Of a DNA stretch of 28,587 nt, positions 9,088 to 20,178 are shown piece by piece. Source of the stretch: Rhodocollybia butyracea (taxonomy: Eukaryota > Basidiomycota > Agaricomycetes > Agaricales > Omphalotaceae); the NCBI GenBank assembly GCA_015501585.1, contig JADNRY010000740.1, positions 1-28,587 of the forward strand, written 5' to 3'. The translations under genes were made by a program, and so were the position numbers. Below the pieces are notes generated by a model. That model saw nothing but the letters and a program-made list of their open reading frames with translations. It ran no database searches and was not told where the DNA came from. Positions within the stretch are counted from its first letter, which is position 1. The number at the start of each line of letters is the position of its first letter.

Positions 9088-10013
9088 TTAATCTCCCTAA
9101 ATGGTAGTACACTTACCAAATTAAGTGAGCGTCTACTAGGAGAAGGGCTTCAGGAAAACATGCCCTTGGCAAGTCGCGACCGTGCTCAGAATTTAGAACA
9201 AGGAGTTCTCGTTACTTGACTCAAGCTTCCGTTTACACCTAGTGGTGGTGCATACTTCGTCGAAATCCCGATCTCTGTTGCTTAGAACTAAGCTCAATCT
9301 TGATCACTGCACAGTATGTAACACTCACATTGAGATGTGTGTTCGATACACACCAATATTCTCATTCCTACCTCTGTCATGGATGGTTTGGGGTTCAAAC
9401 GGAGCCAAAGGTTGTAGGTACTATGTTTTGGGAGGCTGTACAACGCTGCTTGATTGCGAGCTTGTCCTCTTATGGCAAACGACAGCGCAGGTGCATGGCA
9501 AAGCTGATTAGGTATGAGATGGGCGGATATAGATAAAAAAATCGGTGCCTAATGTGTGATTCAGAATCCTGTGTGATAACCTCTACGCTAGCGGAATCTA
9601 TATCTCTTGTTAGGTTCAAGAATGAATGAAAGAAACTGGCCTGTACAAGACGGAGTAGTCGCGGGAACTCATCGGGGTCGGAGACAAGTCGCGCGACCAG
9701 AGTCCGTATCGAAAACCTAGATAGCCTTTTCTAGATACCCTAATACTCGCCAGTAGGAATTTTTGTTCTTTCTCTTCTTATAAATCTCCGAAAGACGCCC
9801 AGGCCCCATCGTGACTGAATACAAAGTGTCCTAGCTCTTTTGACCATTCTTTCACGATTCATGGTCAAATCTGGGAAATTAGTTATTGTATTCTCACCAG
9901 TAGTGTCGCAGCTTTCGAGAGTTGAGATTCGATAATTTAAAGACTTGTTACATCAGACTTACAATAAGTACTGCTAATAGATAAAGTGTGTTACGTCGAT
10001 GGTACGTGTCTGT
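9088..10013. other. Gene-poor intergenic region
   Basis: About 930 bp between the surface protein gene and the end of the polyol dehydrogenase. Open frames at 9242-9511 and 9300-9536 overlap each other, are short and show no family features. I see no RNA gene or convincing repeat. Part of it is presumably the dehydrogenase 3' untranslated region. Confidence 0.55.
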
Positions 10014-11362
10014 TCAAGGTTTAATGGCAATCTTCAAAGCCCCCCGGCTGTTCATCTTGTCCAAGGCGTCTTGGTAGTCGGCCAACTTGAATGTGTCTGT
10101 GACCATTCCTTTCACTCTCACCTTCCCAGAATCAAGGTAAGCAACCGCCCTCGGGAAACAGTATGTCTGGGAAAATGAGCCGATAATCTAAGTGAAACGG
10201 AGGTTAAGATTGAAAGCAATGAAACAGAGCGATAAGTACTAACCCTAATCTCATCGCCAAAAATCTTGGACGGCGGCCAGTGAACAAGCGCTTTGTTCTC
10301 ATAAACACCGTAGATCATCAACGTTCCTCCCCTCCTCACATAATTGATGCTCTCATTCGCGAGTTTCTCGACACCAGTCGCTTCTACGACAACGTCGAAG
10401 CCGTAAGGATTATCATCCTTAAGTTTCTTCCACTGTGCTTCCGGATTCTGTCTGTCAAGCTCGATGTACTCGTCACCCGCGTCGAGATCCTTGGCGATGT
10501 CCATCTTGATACCCTTGTTAGCGGCAATAACTACTCGCGAGGCGCCGTTGAGCTTGAGAAGCTGAGCGAGAATGAGACCCGTAGGTCCGGCACCCAAGAG
10601 CAAGACTTCAATTCCGACGGGAGGGTTGAGTTTATCGAGACCATGGATTGCGCAGGCAGCAGGCTCAAGAAGAGTAGCATCTTCATCAGACATGTTTTTG
10701 ATTTTGTATAGCTTTCTTTGTGGGCTGAGAATCGAAGGTTAAAAAGGTTCATCTAAAAGTAAATACACCTACTAGACAATGTATTCGGCAAATCCACCTT
10801 GCACTGTCACACCGCGGGCGTTGAAATTCTCGCACATCAGAGATTGTCCACGTCTGCAGTAGAAACAGTTGTCGCACTATAGACAATTATAAGGAACGGA
10901 TCGCGAGTTACTGAAATCGAAACCACATACAGTTAGTCCCACGTCAGCTGCACAGCGGTCGCCTTCTTCGAAACCCTTGACATTCTTACCCATCTGGACG
11001 ACGGTGCCAACGGCTTCATGTCCAGGGATAAGTGGAAATTTGGAGATGAATTCGCCTGAATGTTATTTAGATCTCGGTGTCGTTAAGGATGTAAGGACAG
11101 CAGCACCTTCGTGAATGTGACCATCAGTGCCGCAAACACCACAACAGGACACTTTACAGAGAGATTAGCCGGATAAATATCGCGTGAGGCGAATATGTGC
11201 TTGCCTTTCAAGAGAATATCATCGTCTCCGACTTTGGGGATCGGTACGTCCTTGATAGAGAAGTCTCTTGGCTGTATAGAACAATGAGATCTATGGGTTT
11301 TAAAAGACAAACATGCTACTTACCGCATTGTACCAGAGTGCTTTCATAGTTCCTTCAGGCAT
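10014..11362 (-). CDS. Zinc-dependent medium-chain polyol dehydrogenase, D-arabinitol dehydrogenase-like
   Basis: It is an alcohol dehydrogenase of the medium-chain family that would interconvert a sugar alcohol and a ketose with NAD(P). The catalytic zinc ligands are Cys42 ([11 protein letters not shown]) and His63-Glu64 (IPGHEAVG). Structural zinc cysteines are C93, C96, C99 and C107 (CDNCFYC...MC). The dinucleotide motif is LLGAGPTGL in the Rossmann domain. Exons are 11362-11324, 11271-11205, 11151-11107, 11055-10931, 10876-10773, 10724-10244 and 10187-10014, giving 344 residues, normal for the family, with no frame defect. The second intron (11204-11152) has a GC donor. The segments [23 protein letters not shown] and [14 protein letters not shown] resemble fungal D-arabinitol dehydrogenase (ARD1 type). 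Sorbitol, xylitol or another polyol remain possible substrates. Confidence 0.92.
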
Positions 11363-12006
11363 GGTGATAATTGGAAAGATAAGTTACTTGGAGATGGAGA
11401 TTTCGTTCAGACTTTATAGCGTCATGGGTTATCACGACGTCATAATTCATTTTGAATTCCGTTTTGGTGCCCCTTGATTCGGCCCGGTGCAAAACCTCTT
11501 ATTTTTGGGCCGTTCCGAATACCGGCGCCCGATTGTCCTCATTGGGCCCTCCTTTCTATAGTACTATAGCAGCTTATAAGCCGTCAAGCTTTCCAGTAAG
11601 TACCAAAGTATTGGCGGAAAAATTAACCGGCTCGCACATATGAAGACATATGACCGCATAGAAATCTATGGAAATCAGCTCAAGATGAAATCAGAATTTT
11701 ACGAACAGATAACTTGTGGAAGGTTAAGTAAAGTATCTCCACAACAGCCGTCCTTGCCGGAGCACTTTCCCGTATCGAGGGCAAAGGCCTCATGTCTGCA
11801 CATGCACACCGCCACAGCAGCACAGGATAGATTTAACCAGATACTGAAATCCTCTCGCGGCTGCTACATTCTCCCCCCATATCACACAGCCCATGCGCTC
11901 GTCCCATGGTTCTATTAGTGTTCTCCCACATTCGGACACTCAATACATGAAAAGAGAAACTATTTATACTCGGAGCAGCGAATAAGAATGTTTTCTCAGT
12001 CGGAGG
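11363..12006. other. Intergenic region between polyol dehydrogenase and ISM1, with a CRE-like site
   Basis: This 644-bp stretch holds the dehydrogenase promoter and the 3' end of ISM1. On the minus strand TGACGTCG (complement of 11435-11442) differs by one base from the CRE/ATF site TGACGTCA and lies about 73 bp before the dehydrogenase start codon. The open frames at 11452-11643 and 11640-11918 have no recognisable features. Confidence 0.5.
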
Positions 12007-15000
12007 CTACGACAAGTTGATAACCTCTGCACATCTCGCACACGTCCTCTCTTCTTCAAGCCTAGTGAATGTCCAGCATCTAGGGCATTTTGCCGATAAA
12101 GCAGGCCGGACGCGTATCCCCAGCGCTATATCGATAGAAGAAAAGAATCAAATTAGCTCACGAGTTGGGGACATCGTTCAAACATACCCGAATCGTTTCC
12201 AAGTTCCAACGACTCTGTATAAACCCACTCTAACTGTTCTGTCCCGCTCCCAAGAGAACCTTCGTCAATCAAGGACGCGTCGGATGTGATGAAAAGCGTT
12301 TTAAGGATTTGCTCTGCAAACGAGGATCAAGTCAATCGAAAGGAAATGGCAAAAAACTCTCATACCTTCCCGTCTTAGCAACTCGACAAGAGGATAGTCC
12401 CACCCGTCATCGGGCACAAGAATGTCGACTTGTGCCTCCAGAGAGCTTTTAACCCGCCTATTATCAATGTTCAGATTCAGCAAGGAAAATCACAGTGAAA
12501 CAAACATACTTGTCTCTTCTCGCTTCTTCTAGTAAACTGAGCACGGCTTTTCTTACCTTGAGCAACGAATGCATGTCCTTTGCCACTCTCGAGTCTTCCC
12601 ATTCTGGGTTCTATGGAACGGTGTAATTACTACAAAGTAACCGTGAAGGACAACTTGCCAGAGGTTTCCATGTATTTTCGAAGAAAGACTTGGTCTTTGA
12701 GCCTATATGGGACCTGTGTTCATGGATTTCCTCCGCCAAATGAGGCAGAATGGGTCCGATGATCGAGGTTGTAGTGTTTAAGATCTGGTAGAGCTGTTAG
12801 CGTATAGCTTTACTTCAGCCAGCAACTCAAGCAAACCTTGTCCAAAACCGTGACAACTGCTCTTCTTTCATTACTGTGGACGGAATCGGCGTAGAGACAA
12901 TCCTTGGTAATGTCGAAATACAACGAGGAAAGGGTAACGTTGGCAAAGTTTACCAGTGCAGTGGTCACTAAGTAGCATTGACATATTAGTTTCGCTAACT
13001 GGCCAGCTGAAAGTAGGAGCGCCATACCTTTCGCAAAATCGTATTCCTCATATCCTTTCAGCGCAGTGTTTTCCAACGTGTATAGTTCATGCATAACGAA
13101 TCGCTCGATTAAACCCATCTCTTTCCTCTCAACTGGCCGGAGCTCTTGAATATTTCCGATATTTCCAAGCATGAATCTCGCGGAATTGCGGATTTTGCGG
13201 ATAGCTTCGGCAGTTTGGGTCAGTGAGGTACGGCCAATGGACATGTCGTTCTTGTATTCAACAGAGGCAACCCAGAGGCGGAGAAGATCTGCGCCGTAGG
13301 CAGGATCTTTGTTCTTGTCCTGTAAGTGAGAAAGTCACCAAGTGGGTCGAAATGAGGGGATGTTAAACACTTACTGCTCCCCCCAGAACAATCGTCAACG
13401 GGCTCACGATATTCCCTAGTGACTTGCTCATCTTTTTACCCTTTTCATCCAAGACCATCCCATGTGTGATCAGCGTACCATAAGGGCTTTCAGGCTTGGA
13501 ATCCTCGACCGAAGCAGACGCTACTGCGGTCAAAAGCTGACTCTGAAACCAGCCCGATGTTGATCTGAACCCTCTAGGCAGACATCCGCCCGCTTTCCCC
13601 CAGCGGAGGAAGGAGGATCCAGCATAGACCATGAAGTCCCACTATCAAACCACACATCCATCGTATCCGTAGATTTCTGCCAGTCTCCTATCTGGTTTGA
13701 GGTCATTCCGGGAGGAATAAAATCCTCCACTGGTCCTTCCCACCAATGCTTGACACCCTTTTCTTCCAATACACCTATGATATGATGGATCGATTGGCCG
13801 TCGAGCACAGCATCACCAGTTTTTGTGTTGATAAGTGCAGGGATGGGGACTCCCCAGACGCGCTGTCGGGATATACACCATTCAGAGCGGGATTGGACGA
13901 AGGATTCGAGACGATTGCGAGCTTGAGTAGCCGTTAGACGACTACTAGAAGAGGACTGAAAAATGCGGGCATACATTGGTCTGGATAGAACTGAACATCC
14001 TCCAAAGCCTGCAAAGCATCGCCCTTGATTTGGTCAAGGTTAGCAAACCATTGCGACGTGGCGCTATGGAAGGATTCAGTATCAAATCTAACCCAACATG
14101 GAAGGAAACGCACGTAACGATAATGGGCTTATCAGTTTTCCAATCGTATGGATAGCGGTGCGTAAATCTCTTGATACAAACTAGCTTTCCCGCTTGCTTC
14201 AAAAGCTCAACAATGGCCCGAGAACCTTCTTCTAAAACAGGTTTACCGATGAGCTTTAGAGCCACAGCAGGTCCAACAGCGTCGGCAACCTTGTCAGAAA
14301 ATAATCCTTCGTTGACGTGGCAAACCAAGGTAGCTGAGTCAAGATTCTCCGACGACAAGTGACCATTAGAACGGAAGAGCTTATAATCTTCATCTCCGTG
14401 AGCAGGAGCACAGTGCACTAGTCCGGTGCCGGAATCTGAAGTGACATGCAAGGACGACAGGATGCGCATCACGGGAAGCTCAGAGTCAAGTAAAGAAGAG
14501 AAGATAGGATGATATTGTAACCCGAATAATTTGGTGCCTACACAAAACCTAAGTCAAAAAGAACGTAGGAGTGAGCAGGGCAAAAGATACCTTGGAATTC
14601 GCTGATTATTTCTGTTGCCCCCAGAATATCTTGAAGAGCTTCGAGTCGACTTTGGGCAACCACCGCCAAAGATGAATCATCTAATCGACGAAGTAGCACA
14701 TAAGTCATATCAGGATGTACTGCAATACCCTGTGACAGTTTCCCAGTCAGCGTTAATCCAATTGATAACACGAGGTTTATACCATGTTCGCAGTCAGTGT
14801 CCAAGGTGTTGTGGTCCAAACAAGCAGTCGAATAGGTGTCTGAGTTGCATCTTTCAGTAGTGATTCAGCAGACCGCGTGTCTAAATCGAATGCGACATAT
14901 ACAGAATGAGATACATGGTTATCCTTATATACCAGCTCGGCTTCCGCCAAGGCAGAGCGAGACGAAGGCGAATAGTGAACAGGACGATACCGCCTATGAA

Positions 15001-15850
15001 TGAGCCCTACATATCTCTATTAGTGCAAATTCGAAAAACACTATGACCCATCGGCAAACCTTTATTCACTATTTTTTCAAAGATCCTTAATTGCCTTATC
15101 TCATAGCTGTGATCCAATGTGCGATACGTAGACTCGCTGCTGTCCCAGTTGGCCATAATACCAAAGTTACGGAACTGTTCCTTCTGGGAGGCGATCTCCC
15201 GAATGGCTACGGCATGAGCAGCTTCGCGTATAATTGAGGGAGAAACGGTAGATGAATCTTTCTTGGCGGATTTTAGAAAGAGCGTGGAGGCGAAGGGCTA
15301 CACGTACCCCGAGCTCCTGTAGAGCTTTATTTTCAATGGGTAGACCATGACAGTCCCAACCCGGAATATAACTGGAGAAAACGATATCTGTATTTCAGCT
15401 GTTCCAAAGCAAATCAAGAGACGTACTGTACTTTTCTTCCTTTCAACAACGCAAAACGGTTGATTATATCCTTCAGAATCTTGTTCAAAGCATGTCCTAC
15501 GCGATTTACCAGTCATGAAACGCGTCAAACACGAAATAAATTTGAGTTCACCGATATGCAAATCTCCATTGGCATACGGCGGACCATCGTGAAATACGAA
15601 TTCTGGTCCATTGACATTTTCACGCTAAAGTCTCCGGTCAAAAGAGAGTATGATTCGACTAGATAAGTCCAACCTGCCACTTATACAACTCTTCACAAGT
15701 CCGTGACTGGTACAAGGCTTCATTCTTGGTCGGGTCTGGGCGAAGAGGAAATGCAGTCTTCGGAAGAGATAAAGTGTCTGAAAATGCCTTCGAATCTAGG
15801 GGTACAGTGCTGAAAGCCCGCGATAAACGAGCTACAGCATTTCTGAGCAT
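12007..15850 (-). CDS. ISM1: Mitochondrial isoleucyl-tRNA synthetase
   Basis: It is a class Ia synthetase that charges mitochondrial tRNA-Ile. The N-terminus [18 protein letters not shown] is a plausible mitochondrial presequence (Arg, Ala, Ser, no acid). The HIGH signature is exact at residues 82-85 ([12 protein letters not shown]) and KMSKS is near residue 651 ([12 protein letters not shown]). [12 protein letters not shown] and [16 protein letters not shown] belong to the inserted editing (CP1) domain. The C-terminus carries a zinc finger (KCPRCWTF...CARC). Exons are 15850-15674, 15624-15552, 15496-15427, 15371-15308, 15261-15060, 15006-14783, 14729-14591, 14537-14114, 14063-13975, 13921-13375, 13319-13028, 12967-12837, 12784-12659, 12610-12510, 12457-12366, 12313-12188 and 12125-12007, about 998 residues. 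One G is missing in the homopolymer at 13553-13555 (GSDQHRGWFQSQ). The intron 12658-12611 has a GC donor. Confidence 0.96.
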
Positions 15851-15914
15851 GAAAAGTGGAATGAGAAAATTAGCGCCCAGTGTCTTCTTGTGTTCGAACC
15901 TTCATTGTTGCCGT
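15851..15914. promoter_or_regulatory. 64-bp bidirectional promoter between ISM1 and dephospho-CoA kinase
   Basis: Only 64 bases lie between the two divergent start codons (15850 on - and 15915 on +). Both 5' leaders must therefore be tiny, or transcripts must start inside the opposite gene. I see no TATA box. Confidence 0.6.
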
Positions 15915-16718
15915 ATGTTGGGTACTTTTGTCCCTCAGGTTATTGATCTTGACTTATAATGCCCATTAGTTGTCGGTCTTACAGGCGGCATCGCTACTGG
16001 GAAGTCCACAGTTTCCCAACTTCTCAAAGAGCGAAATGTCCCTATTATCGACGCCGATGTTATTGCCCGCCAAGTTGTTGAGCCTGGCTCGTCAGGACTA
16101 GCAAAGATAGTCAAGACATTCGGAAAAGGTGTTCTTCTTCCCGACGGGTCCTTGGACCGCAAGGCCTTTGGCTCTATCATCTTCAGCGACGCACAGAAGC
16201 GAAAACAGCTCAACGCTATTGTACACCCAGCAGTCAGACGGGCAATGCTCTGGGGCGTAATCAAATGCTGGCTGAAAGGAGAGAGGTTTTGTGTACTGGA
16301 TGTGCCGCTGCTCATTGAGGGCCCTTTGTGGAAGTTGGTATACAAAGTTGTGCTTGTATATTGGTACGCATTTCATTGATACACCGATACTATATACCAA
16401 TTTTCATTTAGCCCTTCAGACATTCAACTGCAACGACTTATGCTTCGTGATAACTCCTCGGTTGAAGATGCTTCTGCACGATTGAACTCTCAAATTCCCA
16501 TTGACGACAAACTGGCTTATGCCGACGAGCGGATAGACAATTCCAAAGGCGTTGAAGAGCTTAGCAACAAGGTCGATGCGTTCGTCGCAAAACTCAGGAC
16601 AGAAGCCGGCTGGAGTTGGCTTGTTAGCTGGCTGATACCGCCATATGGGGTCGTCTCTGCCGCATGCATCCTAGCCTGGCGTGCCGTCTGGCGGTCGCAA
16701 AAGAGGAAGCAAAAGTGA
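15915..16718 (+). CDS. CAB5: Dephospho-CoA kinase
   Basis: This enzyme phosphorylates the ribose 3'-hydroxyl of dephospho-CoA with ATP, the last step of coenzyme A synthesis. The P-loop is GGIATGKST at residues 8-16, at the start of the fold as expected. It is followed by IDADVIARQVVEPG and HPAVRRAM, both hallmarks of the CoaE family, and LDVPLLIE. Exons are 15915-15921 (only 7 nt), 15970-16363 and 16412-16718, giving 235 residues with no frame defect. The start is chosen because the 7-nt first exon (ATG TTG G) splices in phase to give MLVVGLTGG, the classical N-terminus. The C-terminus (about residues 202-224) is hydrophobic and ends RSQKRKQK, so the protein may be membrane-anchored by its tail. 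It shares a 64-bp promoter with ISM1. Confidence 0.95.
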
Positions 16719-17122
16719 ACCGGGACTGGTCATTTCTGTAGCACGATGTATCAGTATACAGCTTGGAATCATTATCTCTGATACCTACGACAACCTCGAA
16801 CCAAGCATGACGTAGGGAGCGGAAAAATTCTGGAATTGCTGCAAGAGCACCGGACGTCGTTTCTGTTTTTAACCTGATCCTTTCTCTCTGTTTCCCCGGC
16901 CCCTTTGCCTTCTTCCGCATGGTAACAAATCATTCAGCCATTCAGTGAGATAGTCAAGGACGGTCCGAAGGAATGTTCAAGGCGGCCAGCTTGTTACCTG
17001 TGATTTCGACTGCACTTCAGTTTTACTCCGCTGTATCAAACACCGTCATAAGACGAACATGATTCAAGGTACATAAGAGAGCACAAGTTCTCAGAATCCC
17101 ATTGTTTGCCAACGGAACAAGT
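16719..17122. other. Intergenic region before the GH16-like gene
   Basis: About 400 bp holding the kinase 3' end and the next promoter. The minus-strand open frame at 16624-16920 mostly overlaps the kinase and has no family features. No repeat or RNA gene was seen. Confidence 0.5.
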
Positions 17123-18342
17123 ATGATTACTATCGGGTAGGCCGCCTTCTGTCATATCACACTCTTCTAACGGTCTTCCAGATATGTCGCCCTTTTGGCT
17201 GCTGCCTCTATCACTAGGAGTCCCTTAGTTCAAGCCGCAACCACAGTCATCCCGTCAAACTCCTTATCCTCATACACCACTTTGGAGCAGTTCTGGGCGT
17301 ATCTCTATCCTTGGGGCTCTGACCACAATGGGAGTGAGTGTTCGAGGAGTGTTCGAGTCGATTCTTCCTGGTACGCTGTATCAATGGATTATACACAGGC
17401 GCCCGAATGGTTGGAAACTCAAGCTATCACGAGAATATTGCAATCGCATCTTCCACCCTCTCGTTAATTGCTACACCTACATCTGGAGCCGTTCCTCCTA
17501 CGAGTACAGCAAACCCGAATCCCGCCATTCACTATGCAAGGTGAGAATTAAATCTACTCGATACTCATCTTCGGCCTGTTATAATTAACGTTCAATAGTG
17601 GAACCATTCATGCCCTGGAACAAATAACCGTCACTAGCGAGAACTCGTACACGATTTCAGGAGATTTTAGTGCCCCCACAACATTTGGTAAGTTCCACCG
17701 ATACCCTTTCGAGTGACGCTAAGAAACCAAAAAAAAAATGTCCAGGGACTTGGCCTGCATTTTGGTAAGCCAATTCCCGCTGTCTAATTCACTGCGTTGA
17801 CGTTTTTCGATAGGCTTACGGTACACAAATTATTGACCCATTCTGATCTTCGTCGCTTATATGCATCTTAGGCAGTAGTAGGATGGCCTCCAGAAGCCGA
17901 TCTCGGGGAATGGAAAGGAACCACCAATACTTGGTTCAACACTTTCAACACTTCCACAGTGGTGGTCTCTGACCTTGTCCCTTGGCCCTCGGACCTGTCC
18001 TTCCACACCCTGATGGCAGTTCTTACTGCCGAGTCAAACAACAAAGACGTACGCATTGATTTTTACATGGACGGCGAGTTGAAAACCACGCAATTTGGTT
18101 CTGGGTTCGTCGGTGCTGCGCTCTGGCTGTAAGTCGCGCCTCTTTTTTCGTCGTAAAAGCTATACTTACGGATTCATTATCATAGGATCATTGACCTTCA
18201 GGTCTGTTTCTTGCCGTGACCCCCCAATCTTGTAATTGCTGACTTATCCGTACAGATGGAAGGCAGCTCCGGGAGTCCAGGACCTACGGGAACGACTACT
18301 TATAAGATTCGCAACGTTGAAGTTACAAGGTCTGGAGATTAA
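17123..18342 (+). CDS. Secreted GH16-like concanavalin A-fold glucanase
   Basis: The product is 260 residues with a signal peptide (MITIGYVALLAAASITRSPLVQA, cleavage after about residue 23) and a beta-sandwich type domain. The segment TFGTWPAFWLTAVVGWPPEADLGEW holds an E-x-D-x-x-E pattern (Glu149, Asp151, Glu154), the catalytic motif of glycoside hydrolase family 16, preceded by the usual WPAFW strand. It would act on beta-glucans outside the cell, in wall remodelling or plant biomass use. Exons are 17123-17136, 17182-17333, 17399-17540, 17599-17687, 17746-17764 (19 nt), 17814-17820 (7 nt), 17872-18128, 18186-18201 (16 nt) and 18256-18342. All phases agree and the frame is intact. The region around the motif is unlike typical fungal GH16 (GEIDIIE), so a non-catalytic or differently specific relative of the same fold is possible. 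Confidence 0.85.
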
Positions 18343-18630
18343 TATGCATACATACTGCAGGGATGAAGCAATACGTAACGTTTTTCAGAGTTTCCCAGTT
18401 GATCAGTAATTTTCGGTCATTTATTGAGTATGCTACTATTGAGTCTTTTGAGGCGAAATCATAAACTTAAATCGGTTCGGAGATGATAATAGGAGGTAAT
18501 TCGTGTTTTGTCTGTGTGTTTTGTCTCGTGTTTTGCATGTTTGCTGTCTGATGGAGCGTACACAGCCACATCATCCAGGTGCCACGTATTTTTATAGCGC
18601 TCACCTTTTTCTTTCGACCAAAACATCGTT

Positions 18631-19820
18631 ATGACTTCTCGTATTAGTATTGCTCGACCGCAATCCTCCAACTATAATCCAGACCCTCATGGTCTCTCGA
18701 ATTCACGGTCGTCGACAGGCTACCGCTCTGCCAATCCTGATGATCCCCTAGAAAAGCTCCGTGCTTTCAGCAAGCAGGTTGAAGACGCCGTCGAGATATA
18801 CGCACAACCCTTGAGGCCCCATTTGCCGGCAATTGGTCGCTTTATGATTGTTGTGACGTTTTTGGAAGATGCAGTGAGAATTCTCTCTCAATGGTCCGAC
18901 CAAATTTGGTATCTTCAGCAGTGCGTATATTTTGTATGCAGACACCGCCTTTAGTGCTGATGTTTTCTTGTAAATAGACATAGACATTTTCCTTGGGGAC
19001 TTTCACATCTCTTTCTCCTCATAAACGTCGTTGTGAGTAGACTTTGTTTACGCGCTTTACTCGCACGAAAATCCCTTCATTTGTACTTCAGTCTGTCTTC
19101 TAGTTTATACTGAAATCTCGTGGCTCTAGGTTATGCTCGGTGCTTCTGGTTGTGTGATTCTCAAACGCTACACTGAATATTCAGTGGCGGGATTGCTCGG
19201 CGTCGTCGTCATTCAAGGCTTCGGTTACGGTCTTATTTTCGATCTTACCTTCTTCCTTCGCAATCTCAGTGTCATCGGTGGTCTGTTTATGGTATTCAGC
19301 GATTCTATGATGACGCGCAAAAAGCTCTTTGCCGGACTACCAACCTTGAGCGAGACCGACCGAAGAAAATAGTTCGTATTGTCAGGATTCTCTTTACCTA
19401 TAGGTTGCTGATCTATGCTCTAGTTTCCTTCTCGCTGGTCGTGTTCTCCTGATCTTCCTTTTCTTAGGATTCATCATCCAAGGAACATGGACTATCGCTC
19501 GTGTCTTCGTGTCCATTGTTGGTCTCGCCGCATGTGTTATGGTCGCCGTTGGCTTCAAAGCCAAGTGGTCAGCAGCCTTCTTGGTTTTCGTTCTCAGCAT
19601 CTTCAACGTCTTTGCCAATAATTGGTGGTCCGTTCCTTCTGCGCATCCACAGCGTGATTTTTTGAAATATGACTTTTTCCAAACATTATGTGAGTCCATT
19701 TCCTCATGAATCCAAATTAGCTTGTTCACTGGTATTGCAGCCATCGTGGGTGGTTTAATTCTACTTGTCAACATGGGACCCGGAGGCCTCTCGGTAGACG
19801 AGAAGAAGAAGAACTACTAG
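18631..19820 (+). CDS. ERV29: ER cargo receptor of the Erv29/SURF4 family
   Basis: This multi-span membrane protein loads soluble secretory cargo into COPII vesicles at the ER and is recycled. It begins MTSRISIARPQSSNYNPDPH and then has LRPHLPAIGRFMIVVTFLEDA and ILSQWSDQIWYLQ, the best conserved part of the family. Hydrophobic spans follow (for example LFLLINVVVMLGASGCVIL, LLGVVVIQGFGYGLIF, VLLIFLFLGFIIQG, IVGLAACVMVAVGF, FLVFVLSIFNVFANNWW). The C-terminus ends EKKKNY, a KKxx di-lysine signal for COPI retrieval. Exons are 18631-18920, 18978-19032, 19130-19371, 19424-19689 and 19741-19820, giving 310 residues, with no frame defect. It lies immediately next to the duplicated block that starts near 19916. 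Confidence 0.96.
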
Positions 19821-20178
19821 ATGATGCGCATTTGCTCAAGCCTTTTCAGACTGTTCGTGGAGATGAATCGTCGCGATGGCTGTCATGCTGTTTACAAGAG
19901 TTGATTTACGATGAACCTCGCTAATGGATATTAAGGCTAGAGCAACCATAATTTGTGTTCGCGCTGTGCACCAAAATTTTTATTTCTACTAGCTTTGTAT
20001 TTCCATGTAGTGTGGGGTGGTCTAAATCTATTTATTCCAAAGTCACTAATAGACAACTCTATGGTCACGAATTAGGCTTTAACGAAGAAAGGAACTCGTC
20101 TACACTACCCATATACGTTGCCCACTCGGACCATCTGTGGAACGGGTAAGTACGCGACGAAGCACAGCAGGAGAAGTC

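Noticed and set aside
9242..9536. Two overlapping open frames as a small gene
   Set aside because: No splice partners, domain, signal peptide or codon regularity could be seen.
10280..10711. 143-codon plus-strand frame
   Set aside because: It is antisense to the long exon of the polyol dehydrogenase, whose zinc and Rossmann motifs are clear.
10014..16718. Metabolic gene cluster linking polyol dehydrogenase, ISM1 and dephospho-CoA kinase
   Set aside because: The genes belong to unrelated pathways and are housekeeping genes; only the head-to-head promoter pair is notable.
19394..19774. 126-codon minus-strand frame
   Set aside because: It is antisense to ERV29 exons.
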